Of a DNA stretch of 41,526 bases, positions 32,079-40,974 are shown piece after piece. The first letter of the stretch is position 1. Every line of letters begins with the position of its first letter. The DNA is from Pseudomonadota bacterium (GTDB taxonomy: Bacteria; Tectomicrobia; Entotheonellia; Entotheonellales; Entotheonellaceae), in contig SXND01000046.1 of NCBI GenBank assembly GCA_005777235.1, forward strand, positions 1 through 41,526. Reading direction: 5' to 3'. Made by a program: the position numbers and the translations under genes. The notes below the pieces were generated by a model, which saw only the letters and a list, made by a program, of their open reading frames with translations, made no database searches and was not told the origin of the DNA.

Positions 32079-34865
32079 CTACGGCACCAGGCCACTCGGG
32101 CCAGGCGCACGATAAAAGAACGACCGCATAATGGCCAGGTCATCCAGCGTCACGACCCCGTCGCCGTCGAGATCCGCATGGGAGTCTGTCGTATTCATGG
32201 CGCGGCGCAACAGCCCAAGATCGAGGAAATTTACCGTGCCATCATTGTTCAGATCAGGATCACAGGCGTTGCCAAACCCGTCCCCGTCGGTATCACGCTG
32301 ATCGGTATTCGCCACGTTGAGACAGTTGTCACAGGTGTCAGCCACTCCATCCCCATCCGTGTCGACGTCACCGGCCTCCAGACAGGCCGTGTCGCCCCCC
32401 AGGAAGGCGCAGGTCCGTTGCGCCAGGCACACTTCATCGCCGGTGGTCCCTTGCATGCTGAGCCCGACCCCCCCGGCGCCCTGCACGGCGCTCAAGAGCG
32501 TAGCAAAATCCGTCTCACCCGCCCCAGGGGTGGGAGAGGGGCCATTATCAAACGAGATGTCGATGAGCGCGGAGAGCGCTCCTGCTCCAAACCCGCCCGC
32601 GGCATACCCGCCAGTGGCCCCTGGCGGAAACCCCGCGGGTGCAGAGCCTCCTGAGACCACGTTGACCAAGGCTCCCACCACATCCGCCACCCCGTGGACA
32701 TGCGGTTTACCCGGCCCCGGTAGGTGGAACACCCGCGGCGTGGTGAAGAGGATCACGGCAGTCGGACCAACCACCGCGCCAGCGCCATTTGCCCCTTGCC
32801 CGGCGGGCACGCCAACGCCGCAGCCGCCCACAGCGGGTACCAGGGCCTGCCCGGTCAGGGACGTGACGATGGCGTCAATCTGGCTCTCTGGTGTATCCCC
32901 GCCCTGACGTGGCCCCACCACCGGCAGGAAACCTGGAATTTGTGCTGCGCTCACAAACGGCGTGATGAGTTGATACGGCACATCCCCAGCGGCACCGTGG
33001 GGCGCACACGGGTAATCGTCCAGCCGGGCGATGGCGAAGCGATCTGGCCCCGGAATGGCATCCAGGCGTGGCGTGAGAAAGTTAATAATCCCATTGTAGA
33101 AGGCATTGACCCCTGCGGCGCTCCCCGTAGTATCTACCAGGTAGATGTAGTTGCGTGCTGCGGGACCGCACGGCACGGCAACGTTCATCTCAACGGCCAG
33201 CAAAGCTTTGTTGACTTCCGCCGCATCGGCCGCGGTAAAAATGTTGCCTGGCCCTGCCAGCGGTAAGCCGGTGCGCGGATCTCTGGGGGTGCTGTTGATC
33301 AACTGGGTGGCCGCCAGGTTGAAACAGGCAAACGCCATCTGGAAATCCGAGGTCGGCGTCAGACAGGTGGTGAGCGCCCGATACCACACCGCCCCGGCTT
33401 TGATGGGGCCAATGCCGGCGACATTTTGCTCGTTAAAATTCTTCCCGTCCGTCATGATGGCGAAGGCATGGTTCGGCACGCTACTGCCGCTGTGCACCCC
33501 ACCGTTATCCTGCGGGATACCGCACACGTACTGCGGGCTGGTGACCTTCTCCGGATGATTGCGGCACGACGGGAACCACATATCGCGCGCGTGACCAGCG
33601 GGGGTGTCCTCAAAGATCAACCAGCGTCGGCCATCAGGGAACCCGGCGGCCGGAGAGCACGCCGTGCGTAACTGGTTGCCGACATCGTTGCCTGGTCCAA
33701 CATAGTTCGCCGGCACCGGCCAGTTAGGCGGCCCCCCTGGAGGGCCGGCAAAGGCCGCATTGCCGTTGAATAAATCGATAAGTTCGCCGAAGACATCGGA
33801 AAACGATTCATTCAGTTGCCCTGCTTGGTTTTGGTAGATGAGGCCAGCGCTAAACTGCGTGACCCCATGCGTCAGCTCATGGCCCATGAAGTCATCGGTC
33901 ACCAGATTCGGAAAGAACACCACGCGGTTGAGCGGCGGGCCCGTCCAGAAGCCATCCTGGCGGACCGTGGAGTGCACGGTAATCGCCAGTGCTCCACCCG
34001 CGGCATTGACGCCATCCCGCCCGAAACCACGCGCGTAATAGCCGTAGACATCCCCGGCGTAGTCATAGGCCTTATCCACGTCCGGAATGCCGGTAGGCCC
34101 GGCGCCTTCCCAGCGCGCCGGGACTCCGAACAACGCGGGAGTCACATTGGCGTTGTTGATGCGCCGGTTGAGTGCCTTGTGGACCATATCCCAGCGATCT
34201 AGGATGGCCCCGGTATGGGCATCGATGAAGAAGCCGTCGCGGCCCCCGGTACTGGGGGCGCTGAGTACGAGGTAATAGGCCAGGTGTGGCCCAATGGCGG
34301 GGTCGCCATACCACCCTGGATCGACGATGACCAACTGGGTCTGCTCAACGCGGGGCGAGGCCGTGGCCAGCGCCTTGGTCGCAATCTGTGTAGCCGCCGC
34401 GGCATCGAGTGTTGGGCGCGTTTCGAAGTCGGCTGGGATGTCGTGGAAGAAGCCATTGGCCGCGCTGAAGCGACCCTGGTGATCGTGATGGACTTTGATC
34501 ATCCCCCCGAAGACCGGCACCTGCTTAAACACCTGCTCGTAGGTGGTGTGCTGATGGCCGATGTCGTCCGTCACAGTGGGCCTGGCCTGGAGTTCTTGCG
34601 CGGCATCGGTGACACCGAACAGCGCGCCATACTGCCGCAGAATCCCCAGTGGGGTGCTATCTGCAATGGCGCGCAACGCGGCGCTGGCGCCTGGGGTGTC
34701 TTTGGGGCTGATCAAGATGGCGCGCCCCGTGGTCGGCGACACCTCTACCTGCAGGTCCGCCAGGTCACTACGCGGTTGAGCGCCGGCCATCCCTGCGACG
34801 GCCACCCAGGCCAGGGCTGTCCCTACCACACGCCTGGTGCATGGTGTGAGGTGTAGAGTCGGCAT
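32079..34865 (-). CDS. Thermolysin-like (M4) metallopeptidase with VWA-like region, type-3 repeats and dockerin
   Basis: A 928-residue secreted protease. Order: signal peptide (about 10-29, GMAGAQ); FTP/PepSY propeptide ([13 protein letters not shown] to about 170); M4 catalytic domain with zinc site GHELTHGV (about 326), the downstream Glu in [11 protein letters not shown] and the His in [16 protein letters not shown]; a von Willebrand A-like region starting [11 protein letters not shown] (about 570-770); calcium-binding thrombospondin type-3 repeats ([29 protein letters not shown]); and a type I dockerin with two F-hand repeats ([19 protein letters not shown] and [19 protein letters not shown]). 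AGGAGAG precedes the ATG. The frame is intact. The dockerin suggests non-covalent attachment to a cohesin, and the next gene encodes a cohesin-like surface protein. Confidence 0.92.
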   Translation of the reverse strand: MPTLHLTPCTRRVVGTALAWVAVAGMAGAQPRSDLADLQVEVSPTTGRAILISPKDTPGASAALRAIADSTPLGILRQYGALFGVTDAAQELQARPTVTDDIGHQHTTYEQVFKQVPVFGGMIKVHHDHQGRFSAANGFFHDIPADFETRPTLDAAAATQIATKALATASPRVEQTQLVIVDPGWYGDPAIGPHLAYYLVLSAPSTGGRDGFFIDAHTGAILDRWDMVHKALNRRINNANVTPALFGVPARWEGAGPTGIPDVDKAYDYAGDVYGYYARGFGRDGVNAAGGALAITVHSTVRQDGFWTGPPLNRVVFFPNLVTDDFMGHELTHGVTQFSAGLIYQNQAGQLNESFSDVFGELIDLFNGNAAFAGPPGGPPNWPVPANYVGPGNDVGNQLRTACSPAAGFPDGRRWLIFEDTPAGHARDMWFPSCRNHPEKVTSPQYVCGIPQDNGGVHSGSSVPNHAFAIMTDGKNFNEQNVAGIGPIKAGAVWYRALTTCLTPTSDFQMAFACFNLAATQLINSTPRDPRTGLPLAGPGNIFTAADAAEVNKALLAVEMNVAVPCGPAARNYIYLVDTTGSAAGVNAFYNGIINFLTPRLDAIPGPDRFAIARLDDYPCAPHGAAGDVPYQLITPFVSAAQIPGFLPVVGPRQGGDTPESQIDAIVTSLTGQALVPAVGGCGVGVPAGQGANGAGAVVGPTAVILFTTPRVFHLPGPGKPHVHGVADVVGALVNVVSGGSAPAGFPPGATGGYAAGGFGAGALSALIDISFDNGPSPTPGAGETDFATLLSAVQGAGGVGLSMQGTTGDEVCLAQRTCAFLGGDTACLEAGDVDTDGDGVADTCDNCLNVANTDQRDTDGDGFGNACDPDLNNDGTVNFLDLGLLRRAMNTTDSHADLDGDGVVTLDDLAIMRSFFYRAPGPSGLVP

Positions 34866-34889
34866 AACTACTCTCCTAAAAAAAGAGTT

Positions 34890-34922
34890 CTCAAAAATCC
34901 CTCGCGCAGCGGGGGGAAGTCC
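34890..34922. repeat. G/C-run hairpin upstream of the metallopeptidase gene
   Basis: The sequence CCCTCGC-gca-GCGGGGGG near 34897-34914 can fold and resembles, in its C-run/G-run design, the end hairpins of the structured element at 12.9-13.3 kb. It lies between the truncated binding-protein gene and the protease gene, where a past insertion border would be expected. The similarity is weak. Confidence 0.3.
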
Positions 34923-34970
34923 AAGACGGTAGCGATGTACCCGAGGGGAGCTGCGATACCGGCACGTCCC

Positions 34971-35681
34971 CTATCCCCGATAATGTCTCAGGGCCCCGGG
35001 GGAGGAGCCCAGGGCTCTTGCTGAGGCGATCCCCTGACCGCCAAACAGCTCAGAAAACTTCTCGCGCGCTGCTGGCAACCATTCCCCCACGTCTTTGGGA
35101 TCAGGGATCATCAGTTTCAATGCTTTCACGTCCGGGAAGCCCGGCGGGTACTTGACGTCCGGGCTCTCCAGCGGCGACAAAATGCCGCCGGTCACATGCA
35201 TGGTCTGCCCAGCCGGGGAGGTCAGCCAATCAATAAACAATTTCCCGGCGTTGGGATGCGGCGCCTTGGCCAGGAGTGCGATGGGCCCGATCTGTACAAA
35301 CACGCCATCCTCGGGGAACACCGTCTCCAGCGGCAGACCCTGGGACTGGGCCGGGGCCGTGCTCTGGTGGTCGCACAGGCTCACCAGGCGCTCGCCACTG
35401 GCCAGCAGATTGGCCTGGTCGCAGGACTGGTGCGTCAAGATATTGTTCTTGCGCAGGGCCTCAAAATATTCCCAGCCGTACAGCTTGACGAGGAAGAAAT
35501 CGACAATCGCCGAGGTGCCGCTGGCTTTAATATGCCCCTGCACCAACTTGTCTTTGTACTTCGGGTGGGTGAGCTCTTTCCATGTTTTCGGGATCAGGTC
35601 ACCCTTGAGCAGCTCTTTGTTGTCATTGATCGCCCCCAGGCCGATCCGCGAGGCATGCCAGTAGTGCTCGGAGTATACCAT
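34971..35681 (-). pseudogene. Truncated ABC transporter solute-binding protein
   Basis: About 235 residues matching the middle and C-terminal part of iron(III)-type (family 1) extracellular solute-binding proteins: VYSEHYWHASRIGLGAIN, IPKTWKELTHPKYKDKLVQG, SGTSAIVDFFLVKLYGWEYF, GPIALLAKAPHPNAGKLFIDWLTSPAGQ and a C-terminal REKFSELFGG. The signal peptide and first roughly 100 residues are missing. The open frame continues upstream to 35906 but there it is only the antisense/out-of-frame image of the aspartyl-protease gene. It probably belonged to the same transporter as the broken permease at 28.6-31.2 kb; the ATPase gene is not in the window. Confidence 0.8.
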
Positions 35682-35719
35682 ACAACCCGCCCCGCAGTCA
35701 ATGCCGCAGGCAAGCGCCA

Positions 35720-37054
35720 TCAGGGCGTGCGGGCAGACGGCGGCGCCAGCCAGAGCTGGGGCGTCTGGCGGTCCAGCGTCACCGTAAAGCGGGCCAGGAC
35801 GTCCATGCCCAGTAGCCCGCCGACCACAGGCGCCTGCGGCAGCACCTCGGCAATGCCGACCAGCACGCTCTCCACCACCGTCTCGCCGAGCTGGAAGGTC
35901 GGGCATTGCACAAGCGGCACCTCATGCAGTGCTCCATCCCCACGCTGCATGACCTGTTTGGATACGTTGGCGGCAGGCTGTAGTCCGAGCTTCTGGGCCG
36001 TGGCGGGCGTGATGATGGTCCGCGAGGCGCCGGTATCGAGCAGCAGCCACACGGTGTCCTGCTGATTGAACCGTACCGGCACCAGCAGGAGATGGTTGAC
36101 CAGGCGCAGTGGCACAGGGCTCGCCGCGGCAGCCTGTGGTTGGCTGCCAGCGGGCAATAACCACAACTGGCTCCTGGCATAGTCAAAAGTCATGGTGAAG
36201 GGCTGTAAAAAATCCGCCCCCAGGATGCCATCAATGAGCGGCGCGTTGGGGAACGACGCCAGGATCCCGATGGCGAGGTTGTCGCGCCGCATCGCCCCGA
36301 CGGTGAGACTGGCCAGCGTCACCACCGGCACTTCCAGGCGCTGGCCCCCGACCACCGCCGTGGTACGAGTCGGCGTCTGCGCCGTTGGGCTCAGGCCGAG
36401 TTTGCGCGCCACATCCGGGGTGAGCGAGGTGGCGCTGGCCCCAGTATCGAGCACCAGCGTCACGTGCTCCTGCTGGTTGAGCAGGGCGCGCACCAGGATA
36501 TGCCCCTGCACCGTGTCAAAGGCTACTGGGCCTGACGGCGTGGCCGGTGGCGCCGGCGTGGCGGGTGACGCCACCGTGCGGGTCTCCGGCAGGGTGGTAC
36601 GAATCGTGACGCGCACCGGACGCCCCCGCGCATCGGTGCCCAGCAGGGCCATGGTGTATTTCAAGGGTGCCAGAGCCGCGGCGTGTTTACAGGCAGCAGT
36701 GCTGCACCAGGGGAAAAAGAAGGGCTGCCGCAGCGTGCCGCGTGGCCGCAATTGCCACTGCACGGCGACTTCTTGCGGGGTAGTGGGCAGATAGGGATGG
36801 GTGAGCACGGAGACCACCTGGGTAAAGGTCACATCCTGTCCCTGGGTTTCGTCCAGCACGAGGGTAAAGGTATAGAGGTCGCGTGGCGTGCCCTCGATAA
36901 CGCGTTCGACAAAGCGCACGTCAGTCACCTGCCAGCGCACCGGCCCGCTGTCCCCAGCCAACCCCGTGTGGCGTCCGGCGCAGCCGCTGAGGCTAAGGAC
37001 GAGAAGTGCCATGAGGCAACCCTCCCAGGCTCTCCATAGGCCAGCGCCCGCCAT
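35720..37054 (-). CDS. Lipoprotein with two retropepsin-like aspartyl protease domains
   Basis: A roughly 444-residue protein with a lipobox (LSLSGC) after a short hydrophobic segment, so probably a membrane-anchored lipoprotein. A beta-rich domain (about 30-150) comes first. Two retroviral-type aspartyl protease domains follow, with catalytic motifs VLVLDTGASATSLTP (about 201) and LLLDTGASRTIITP (about 338); each also has the later GGLLGMD/DGILGAD element. Pairing of two such domains in one chain could form the two-Asp active site within a single molecule. Start choice is uncertain: 37054 gives a normal signal peptide; the ATG at 37012 has the best ribosome site (GGGAGG) but leaves a very short one; 37126 is the longest frame. 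Confidence 0.82.
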   Translation of the reverse strand: MAGAGLWRAWEGCLMALLVLSLSGCAGRHTGLAGDSGPVRWQVTDVRFVERVIEGTPRDLYTFTLVLDETQGQDVTFTQVVSVLTHPYLPTTPQEVAVQWQLRPRGTLRQPFFFPWCSTAACKHAAALAPLKYTMALLGTDARGRPVRVTIRTTLPETRTVASPATPAPPATPSGPVAFDTVQGHILVRALLNQQEHVTLVLDTGASATSLTPDVARKLGLSPTAQTPTRTTAVVGGQRLEVPVVTLASLTVGAMRRDNLAIGILASFPNAPLIDGILGADFLQPFTMTFDYARSQLWLLPAGSQPQAAAASPVPLRLVNHLLLVPVRFNQQDTVWLLLDTGASRTIITPATAQKLGLQPAANVSKQVMQRGDGALHEVPLVQCPTFQLGETVVESVLVGIAEVLPQAPVVGGLLGMDVLARFTVTLDRQTPQLWLAPPSARTP

Positions 37055-37212
37055 CGGGTTGCAGCCCGACCGCCTGCATGGTCTCCTGGTAGCGTCCATC
37101 TCGGCCATCCTCATACCTATACCCAAGGCGCCCGGCAGCGCTCCGCGTTAATGTTCTCAGGCGATTGCTTGCAAAGACTATCGCTCGTGCAACCACCCAC
37201 CCCCACCACCCA

Positions 37213-37731
37213 CTACTGCCCCACTGCCGGCACTTCCGCCGCGTACGACACCACCACTGCACGATTGCTGGCCTCGGGACGTACGTGCACCGGCACCTGC
37301 CAGCGGACGTCCTGGATCACGCACACGCCGGTATTGTCCTCACGGCAGTAGTAGAAGGTCACCGCCAGGTGCAGCGTGCCCTGATGCGTCCCTGCGGCAG
37401 TCTGGAAGGGGATGACCAGCGGTAGAGGTGGGGCAATGGTCTCGCCGGAGCGGTCGGCCTCTGCTATCGTGAGGCCCGCGCCGCGGCTCTGCACGGTGTA
37501 GAGCAGCGGCGCCCGGGGGTTCAGGTGATAGCCGAGGGGAAAGTGCACGCGCACGTGCAGTGCGCCCGCGGTGCCTGCCTGGATAGTCTGCGGCGCCAAG
37601 GAGATGACGTCATCCCCCACACTGCTGCTCTGCGCCAGCGCCGTACCGCCTGACAGGAGCAGCAAGAGGAGGCAGCCCAGGGCACGCAGCCCCTGGAGGG
37701 CTGCGCCGGCAGGAGCGAGGATACGCCACAT
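37213..37731 (-). CDS. Periplasmic DsbD-alpha-like domain protein
   Basis: A 172-residue exported protein with a signal peptide (about 1-32, ending ALAQ). The mature part has the pattern of the N-terminal domain of DsbD and related thiol-reductase partners: FPLGYHLNPRAPLLYTVQ, a middle strand pair, and FYYCREDNTGVCVIQDVRWQVPV, where the two cysteines nine residues apart occupy the place of the DsbD alpha cysteines. Family members receive electrons from thioredoxin-like proteins in the periplasm. The membrane and C-terminal domains of DsbD are absent. The ATG at 37731 has AAAGG upstream. It sits between the cupin gene and the aspartyl-protease lipoprotein gene, all leftward. Confidence 0.72.
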   Translation of the reverse strand: MWRILAPAGAALQGLRALGCLLLLLLSGGTALAQSSSVGDDVISLAPQTIQAGTAGALHVRVHFPLGYHLNPRAPLLYTVQSRGAGLTIAEADRSGETIAPPLPLVIPFQTAAGTHQGTLHLAVTFYYCREDNTGVCVIQDVRWQVPVHVRPEASNRAVVVSYAAEVPAVGQ

Positions 37732-37843
37732 ATGACACGCCTTTGCAGAGATATTGCGGGAGAGGGCTCGGGTCAAAGCTGCCTGCGGCACCAGCCACGG
37801 CAGCCGCCCCACGGCGGTGAGTCGCAGGGCGGCGCGATCCACC

Positions 37844-38311
37844 CTATTTCTTGCGCGGATCATCCGTCGGGTTCACATAGGTGATGCCCTGGGGATCCAT
37901 CCCGTGCAGCTGCAGCACGGTGTCCTCGGTAAACCAGGCGTAATGTATCATGCCTTTGGCGACGTACGAATACCCCCCAGACTTGATCTGCGTCCCCTTC
38001 TGCTCGTCGAGCTTGTCCCCAGTGCCAATGTTGAAGCTCCCCGAGAGCACGGTGACGTTCTCGTCATTGGGATGCGAGTGGGCGGCGATCTTGAAGCCGG
38101 CGGGAACCTTCAAGCGCACGATGTACAGTCCTTCTTTGGTGGGATCGCCTTTGACGACCGCCACTTGCGCCCCCTGCGCGTAGGCGGCCGGGGCCGACCA
38201 TGTCAGGTTTTCTGATTGTACCGTGATGTGATGATCCTCGGCAGCGATAGCCCAGAGCGGGAGTGCGGCGGCGACCAACCAGCTGGCGACTACGAATCGC
38301 ATGCTCATGCT
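37844..38311 (-). CDS. Exported cupin domain protein
   Basis: A 155-residue protein with a signal peptide (about 1-24, ending AIAA) and a single cupin barrel. The metal-binding cupin motif 1 is visible in KIAAHSHPNDENVTVLSGSF (His, His and Glu). Motif 2 is around GMIHYAWFTEDTVLQLHG. The family binds metals and small organic molecules; the activity is unknown. GAGGAGG sits six bases before the ATG at 38311, which decides the start. First gene of a leftward group of three exported proteins (cupin, DsbD-alpha-like, aspartyl-protease lipoprotein). Confidence 0.88.
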   Translation of the reverse strand, partial: SMSMRFVVASWLVAAALPLWAIAAEDHHITVQSENLTWSAPAAYAQGAQVAVVKGDPTKEGLYIVRLKVPAGFKIAAHSHPNDENVTVLSGSFNIGTGDKLDEQKGTQIKSGGYSYVAKGMIHYAWFTEDTVLQLHGMDPQGITYVNPTDDPRKK

Positions 38312-38518
38312 GTGCCTCCTCAGGCACGGCGTCAGCGCCAATAGTCAACAATGAGGCTTCTCGTGACACACGGAAGCTGGTCATCCCTGGGATAGGCTTG
38401 CCCTTCTGGCGATGCCCCGTTGGCATCCGCGTGCCTCGTGAGAGTATAGGTGATGCGCATGGGCTTTGCCACCGACGGTGATGACGCCTTGCCAAGAGTA
38501 GCGGCGTCATGGCTACGC

Positions 38519-38995
38519 CTACCGTGGCCGCCGTCGGCGCAGACGTAGCGACGCCAGGGCGGTGCGCACGGCCTCCGGGTCGTCAAACAGCGGGAACATG
38601 GCAACGGGATACCGCGCCCAGCCGTGCGCCAGGGTTACCTGACGTTTGCCAAGTTCCTCGCCAGTGTAGCGCCCCTCCGGCGTCAGCGTCAGCCAGCCGC
38701 CGCCGGTAAATTGGTACAGCGTCACCAGGCAGCGGCCCGAGGCGGTGTCCCACAGGAGCATGGTGCCGTCCATTGACGCACTGACCAGGCGCTGGCCGTC
38801 GGGCGACCAGGCGAGCGACTTGACTATCCCTGTCGAGCCCTGTAGGAGGCGACGAGCTGCCCGCTACTCACGCCCACAGCCGCACCATGCCGTCGGCCCA
38901 CCTGCTGGCCAGTTGCTGCCCATCAGCACGCCAGCACAGCGCGTTGACGCCCGCCGTATGGCCGCTGAGGACACGACGACACTGGTGTGGTGCCC
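38519..38995 (-). pseudogene. WD40-repeat protein remnant
   Basis: Two consecutive WD40 repeats in different frames. SGHTAGVNALCWRADGQQLA to VRLWA ends at a TGA near 38875; then, in another frame, STGIVKSLAWSPDGQRLVSA to MLLWDTASGRCLVTLY continues to a C-terminal tail ending at 38519. Real WD40 proteins have four to eight repeats per propeller, so this is the frameshifted 3' end of a larger gene. The upstream part is lost near the group II intron remnant. Confidence 0.75.
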
Positions 38996-39309
38996 TCGAG
39001 CCCGGAGGGGCCAGGTCGGGCGGACAGGAGTGCCTAGGGTTGCCGTGCCATGTGGTGTCTGGATGGAGGTGGCCACAGCCCCAGTGGACATGGCCCAGCG
39101 CCCCGCGGAGGAGCGCTGGGCTGTCCCCAACCAGGCCAACGGGATGGCGATGCGCGTGGAGCGGTGGCCGCCCCTGCACCCGACCCGGATGGTGCTGGAA
39201 GCCCAGGGGGCCGGGTGTGGACGTGTCTAGAGACATTAAAGTAATATACGTTGACAACGTATCAGGCGGTGCATGGACCTCCTGTCCTTACCCTCCAGAA
39301 ATCTAGTGA

Positions 39310-40330
39310 ACTGTTGCGCTATATGGGCATGGGAAAAGCTTGGAGGGGACACAGGCGAGTAGTGAGGGCGAGGCATACGCCCAAGAGGCCAACGTCGCGG
39401 AAGTCAGCTAGGGTGAACCGGTTATTGGCAAACCCGAGTACCCAGATAACCATGAAACCGCCTGGCGGCGGGAGTGAGCGATGCGGGGTCATGCCCGTCT
39501 AACGCGGCTCTGTCAGACCGATAAACAGATGACTAATGGGGCGGTGGAAGCAAAGCAAGGTATGGGGTTCCCGCATCCTTGCCCCGTAGGCTTAGGCACT
39601 GTAAGCCTGCACGGGAGCCTCACGGACCACGCATCCGTGAGGCTACGCTTCCCGGCCTGGCTCGCCAGGAGTAAGGCTACGGAAGGGCACCTACCGCTGA
39701 CGGAGAACGTACTGTGCGAGCAACACTGGAACCTGATGAAGCTTCCCGACACGGACAGGCGAACAGGTCGCCCGTGCTTCATCAGGGGTAGCGGAGGCGT
39801 AGTCATTCCCAAGAGCAACGGCACGCAGCGGCCATGAGGCATCCCTACGATGGAAGATCGGTTGGTCCAACAGGCGCTTCGTATGCTCCTGGAGCCGATC
39901 TTTGCGGCAGACTTCCTCCCAAGTTCGCATGGGTTCCGACAGGGACATAGCCCGCATACGGCGCTATGTGATGTGGCTCGCATGTATCCGCGTGTCTCAT
40001 GGGTGATTGAGGGCGACATCGTTGGTTGCTTCGATAACATCCCACACCGGGAGCTCCTGCAAGCCGTAGCCCGTCGTATTGCAGACGGCAAGATGCTGTC
40101 GCTGCTTCGCACATTTACCTCGCCTCTATGGGATTACAGCTCAGCGTGGAGAAGACGAGCATCACACACTGGAGCAAACCCATACGCTTCCTGGGATATG
40201 ATATCCATGGAGAGGGTAAAAGGAATGGGGCGCAAATCAACGCTAAGCTCACTATCCCAACGGAGAAAGGACGATCAGTCATTGGGGAACTTCAGAAAGT
40301 GGCCAGTGATCACCACATCCCGGAACTAGA
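39310..40330 (+). mobile_element. Degenerate group II intron
   Basis: The 5' part (about 39330-39790) has the compact GA-rich, hairpin-dense look of group II ribozyme sequence leading into an intron-encoded reverse transcriptase. The RT frame is broken and internally deleted, and its maturase end is missing. No domain V (the usual AGC-type hairpin) is recognisable at the 3' side. The borders are approximate. Confidence 0.65.
39793..40330 (+). pseudogene. ltrA: Group II intron reverse transcriptase/maturase remnant
   Basis: The frame VVIPKSNGTQRP meets an in-frame TGA at 39835-39837 where Leu is usual (RPLGIPT). It then continues GIPTMEDRLVQQALRMLLEP, SHGFRQGHSPHTALCDVARM and EGDIVGCFDNIPHRELLQA, the RT motifs 1-3. 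Around 40120 the sequence jumps to a later part of the protein in another frame (QLSVEKTSITHWSKPIRFLG, VASDHHIPELD). The catalytic YADD segment and the maturase/X domain are missing. It cannot make an active enzyme. Confidence 0.85.
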
Positions 40331-40366
40331 TGTCTGTTTCATACATACACTGCCAGTCCAACACCT

Positions 40367-40438
40367 GCGCGGGCCTGGCCCGCTCCTACCAGAGCGCGGT
40401 GCCCGAGGGTTTCCTGGAGGAGTGGGCCAGGCCCGCGC
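40367..40438. repeat. Long GC-rich inverted repeat
   Basis: GCGCGGGCCTGGCCC (40367-40381) and its exact complement (40424-40438) extend inward by six more pairs (one G-U) to about 21 base pairs around a roughly 30-base loop. It lies just after the intron remnant. It differs in sequence from the CCTGGGAGCG family but has the same architecture. Confidence 0.75.
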
Positions 40439-40809
40439 GACACCCTTGCCTGGCACAGGACTTACGACATGGACATCTAGATAGGGGCTTCCTGCTCGGC
40501 CAGCCGCTCGCTTTACGATGTTATAGAGGTAACGTATCTGGACGACGTGCATCAGATATGGCGTGAGATCGAGCTGCCCGGTACTGTGGATATACACGCT
40601 GTGCACGCCATGACAATAGACCGTCAAGATATAGCGTCCTACCACGAAGTCAATTTTTGCCACGCCTTGATGCGTAGACATGCTGCGTAAAGAGAGCTCC
40701 GTCACACCCCTGGATGTTGCTGTCTGGAGCGCGAGAGGGTGCCGGCGTGGGTGGACACAGCGTTGCACTTTCTTGTCGAAGCAGCTACACTCTCTGCCAT
40801 GATTTGCCA
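40439..40809. other. Mostly gene-free stretch; possible small leftward ORF
   Basis: A leftward frame from ATG 40681 reads MSTHQGVAKIDFVVGRYILT and on through VHSVYIHSTGQLDLTPYL. It has some protein character but no ribosome site, and it runs into the inverted repeat. I cannot decide whether it is real. Nothing else is seen here. Confidence 0.25.
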
Positions 40810-40810
40810 C

Positions 40811-40900
40811 ACGGGAGCTCGGGCAACCGGGCTGAGAGGGCGACTACCGTGTCGCCGACCGGATGAACCTGACCTGGGTAATACCAGCGTAGGGAGGAAA
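40811..40900 (+). promoter_or_regulatory. TPP (thi-box) riboswitch
   Basis: The conserved thi-box core is easily read: a CGGGAGCTCGGGC start, the CTGAGAGGG element (40832-40840), a variable stem GGCGAC-taccgt-GTCGCC, then ACCGGATGAACCTGACCTGG and GTAATACCAGCGTAGGGA. It binds thiamine pyrophosphate and lies directly upstream of thiC, the usual target. A terminator hairpin follows, so control is probably by transcription termination when TPP is plentiful. Confidence 0.95.
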
Positions 40901-40914
40901 GAGTATGTGTTCTC

Positions 40915-40948
40915 ATGCCGCTGGGATTTCTTCCAGTGGCATTTTTTT
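40915..40948 (+). terminator. Riboswitch-controlled intrinsic terminator
   Basis: ATGCCGCTGG (40915-40924) pairs with CCAGTGGCAT (40933-40942) with one G-U pair, loop GATTTCTT, followed by a run of seven T (40942-40948). It stands between the TPP aptamer and the thiC ribosome site, as expected for an expression platform. Confidence 0.9.
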
Positions 40949-40974
40949 GGCCAGTGACTGACAAGGAGTCCCGC

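Noticed and set aside
34971..35906. Full-length 311-residue binding protein starting at 35906
   Set aside because: The first 75 residues are an out-of-frame reading of the aspartyl-protease gene and contain no signal peptide or family similarity.
39835..39837. TGA in the intron reverse transcriptase as recoding
   Set aside because: The family has Leu here, and the protein is also deleted and frameshifted downstream.
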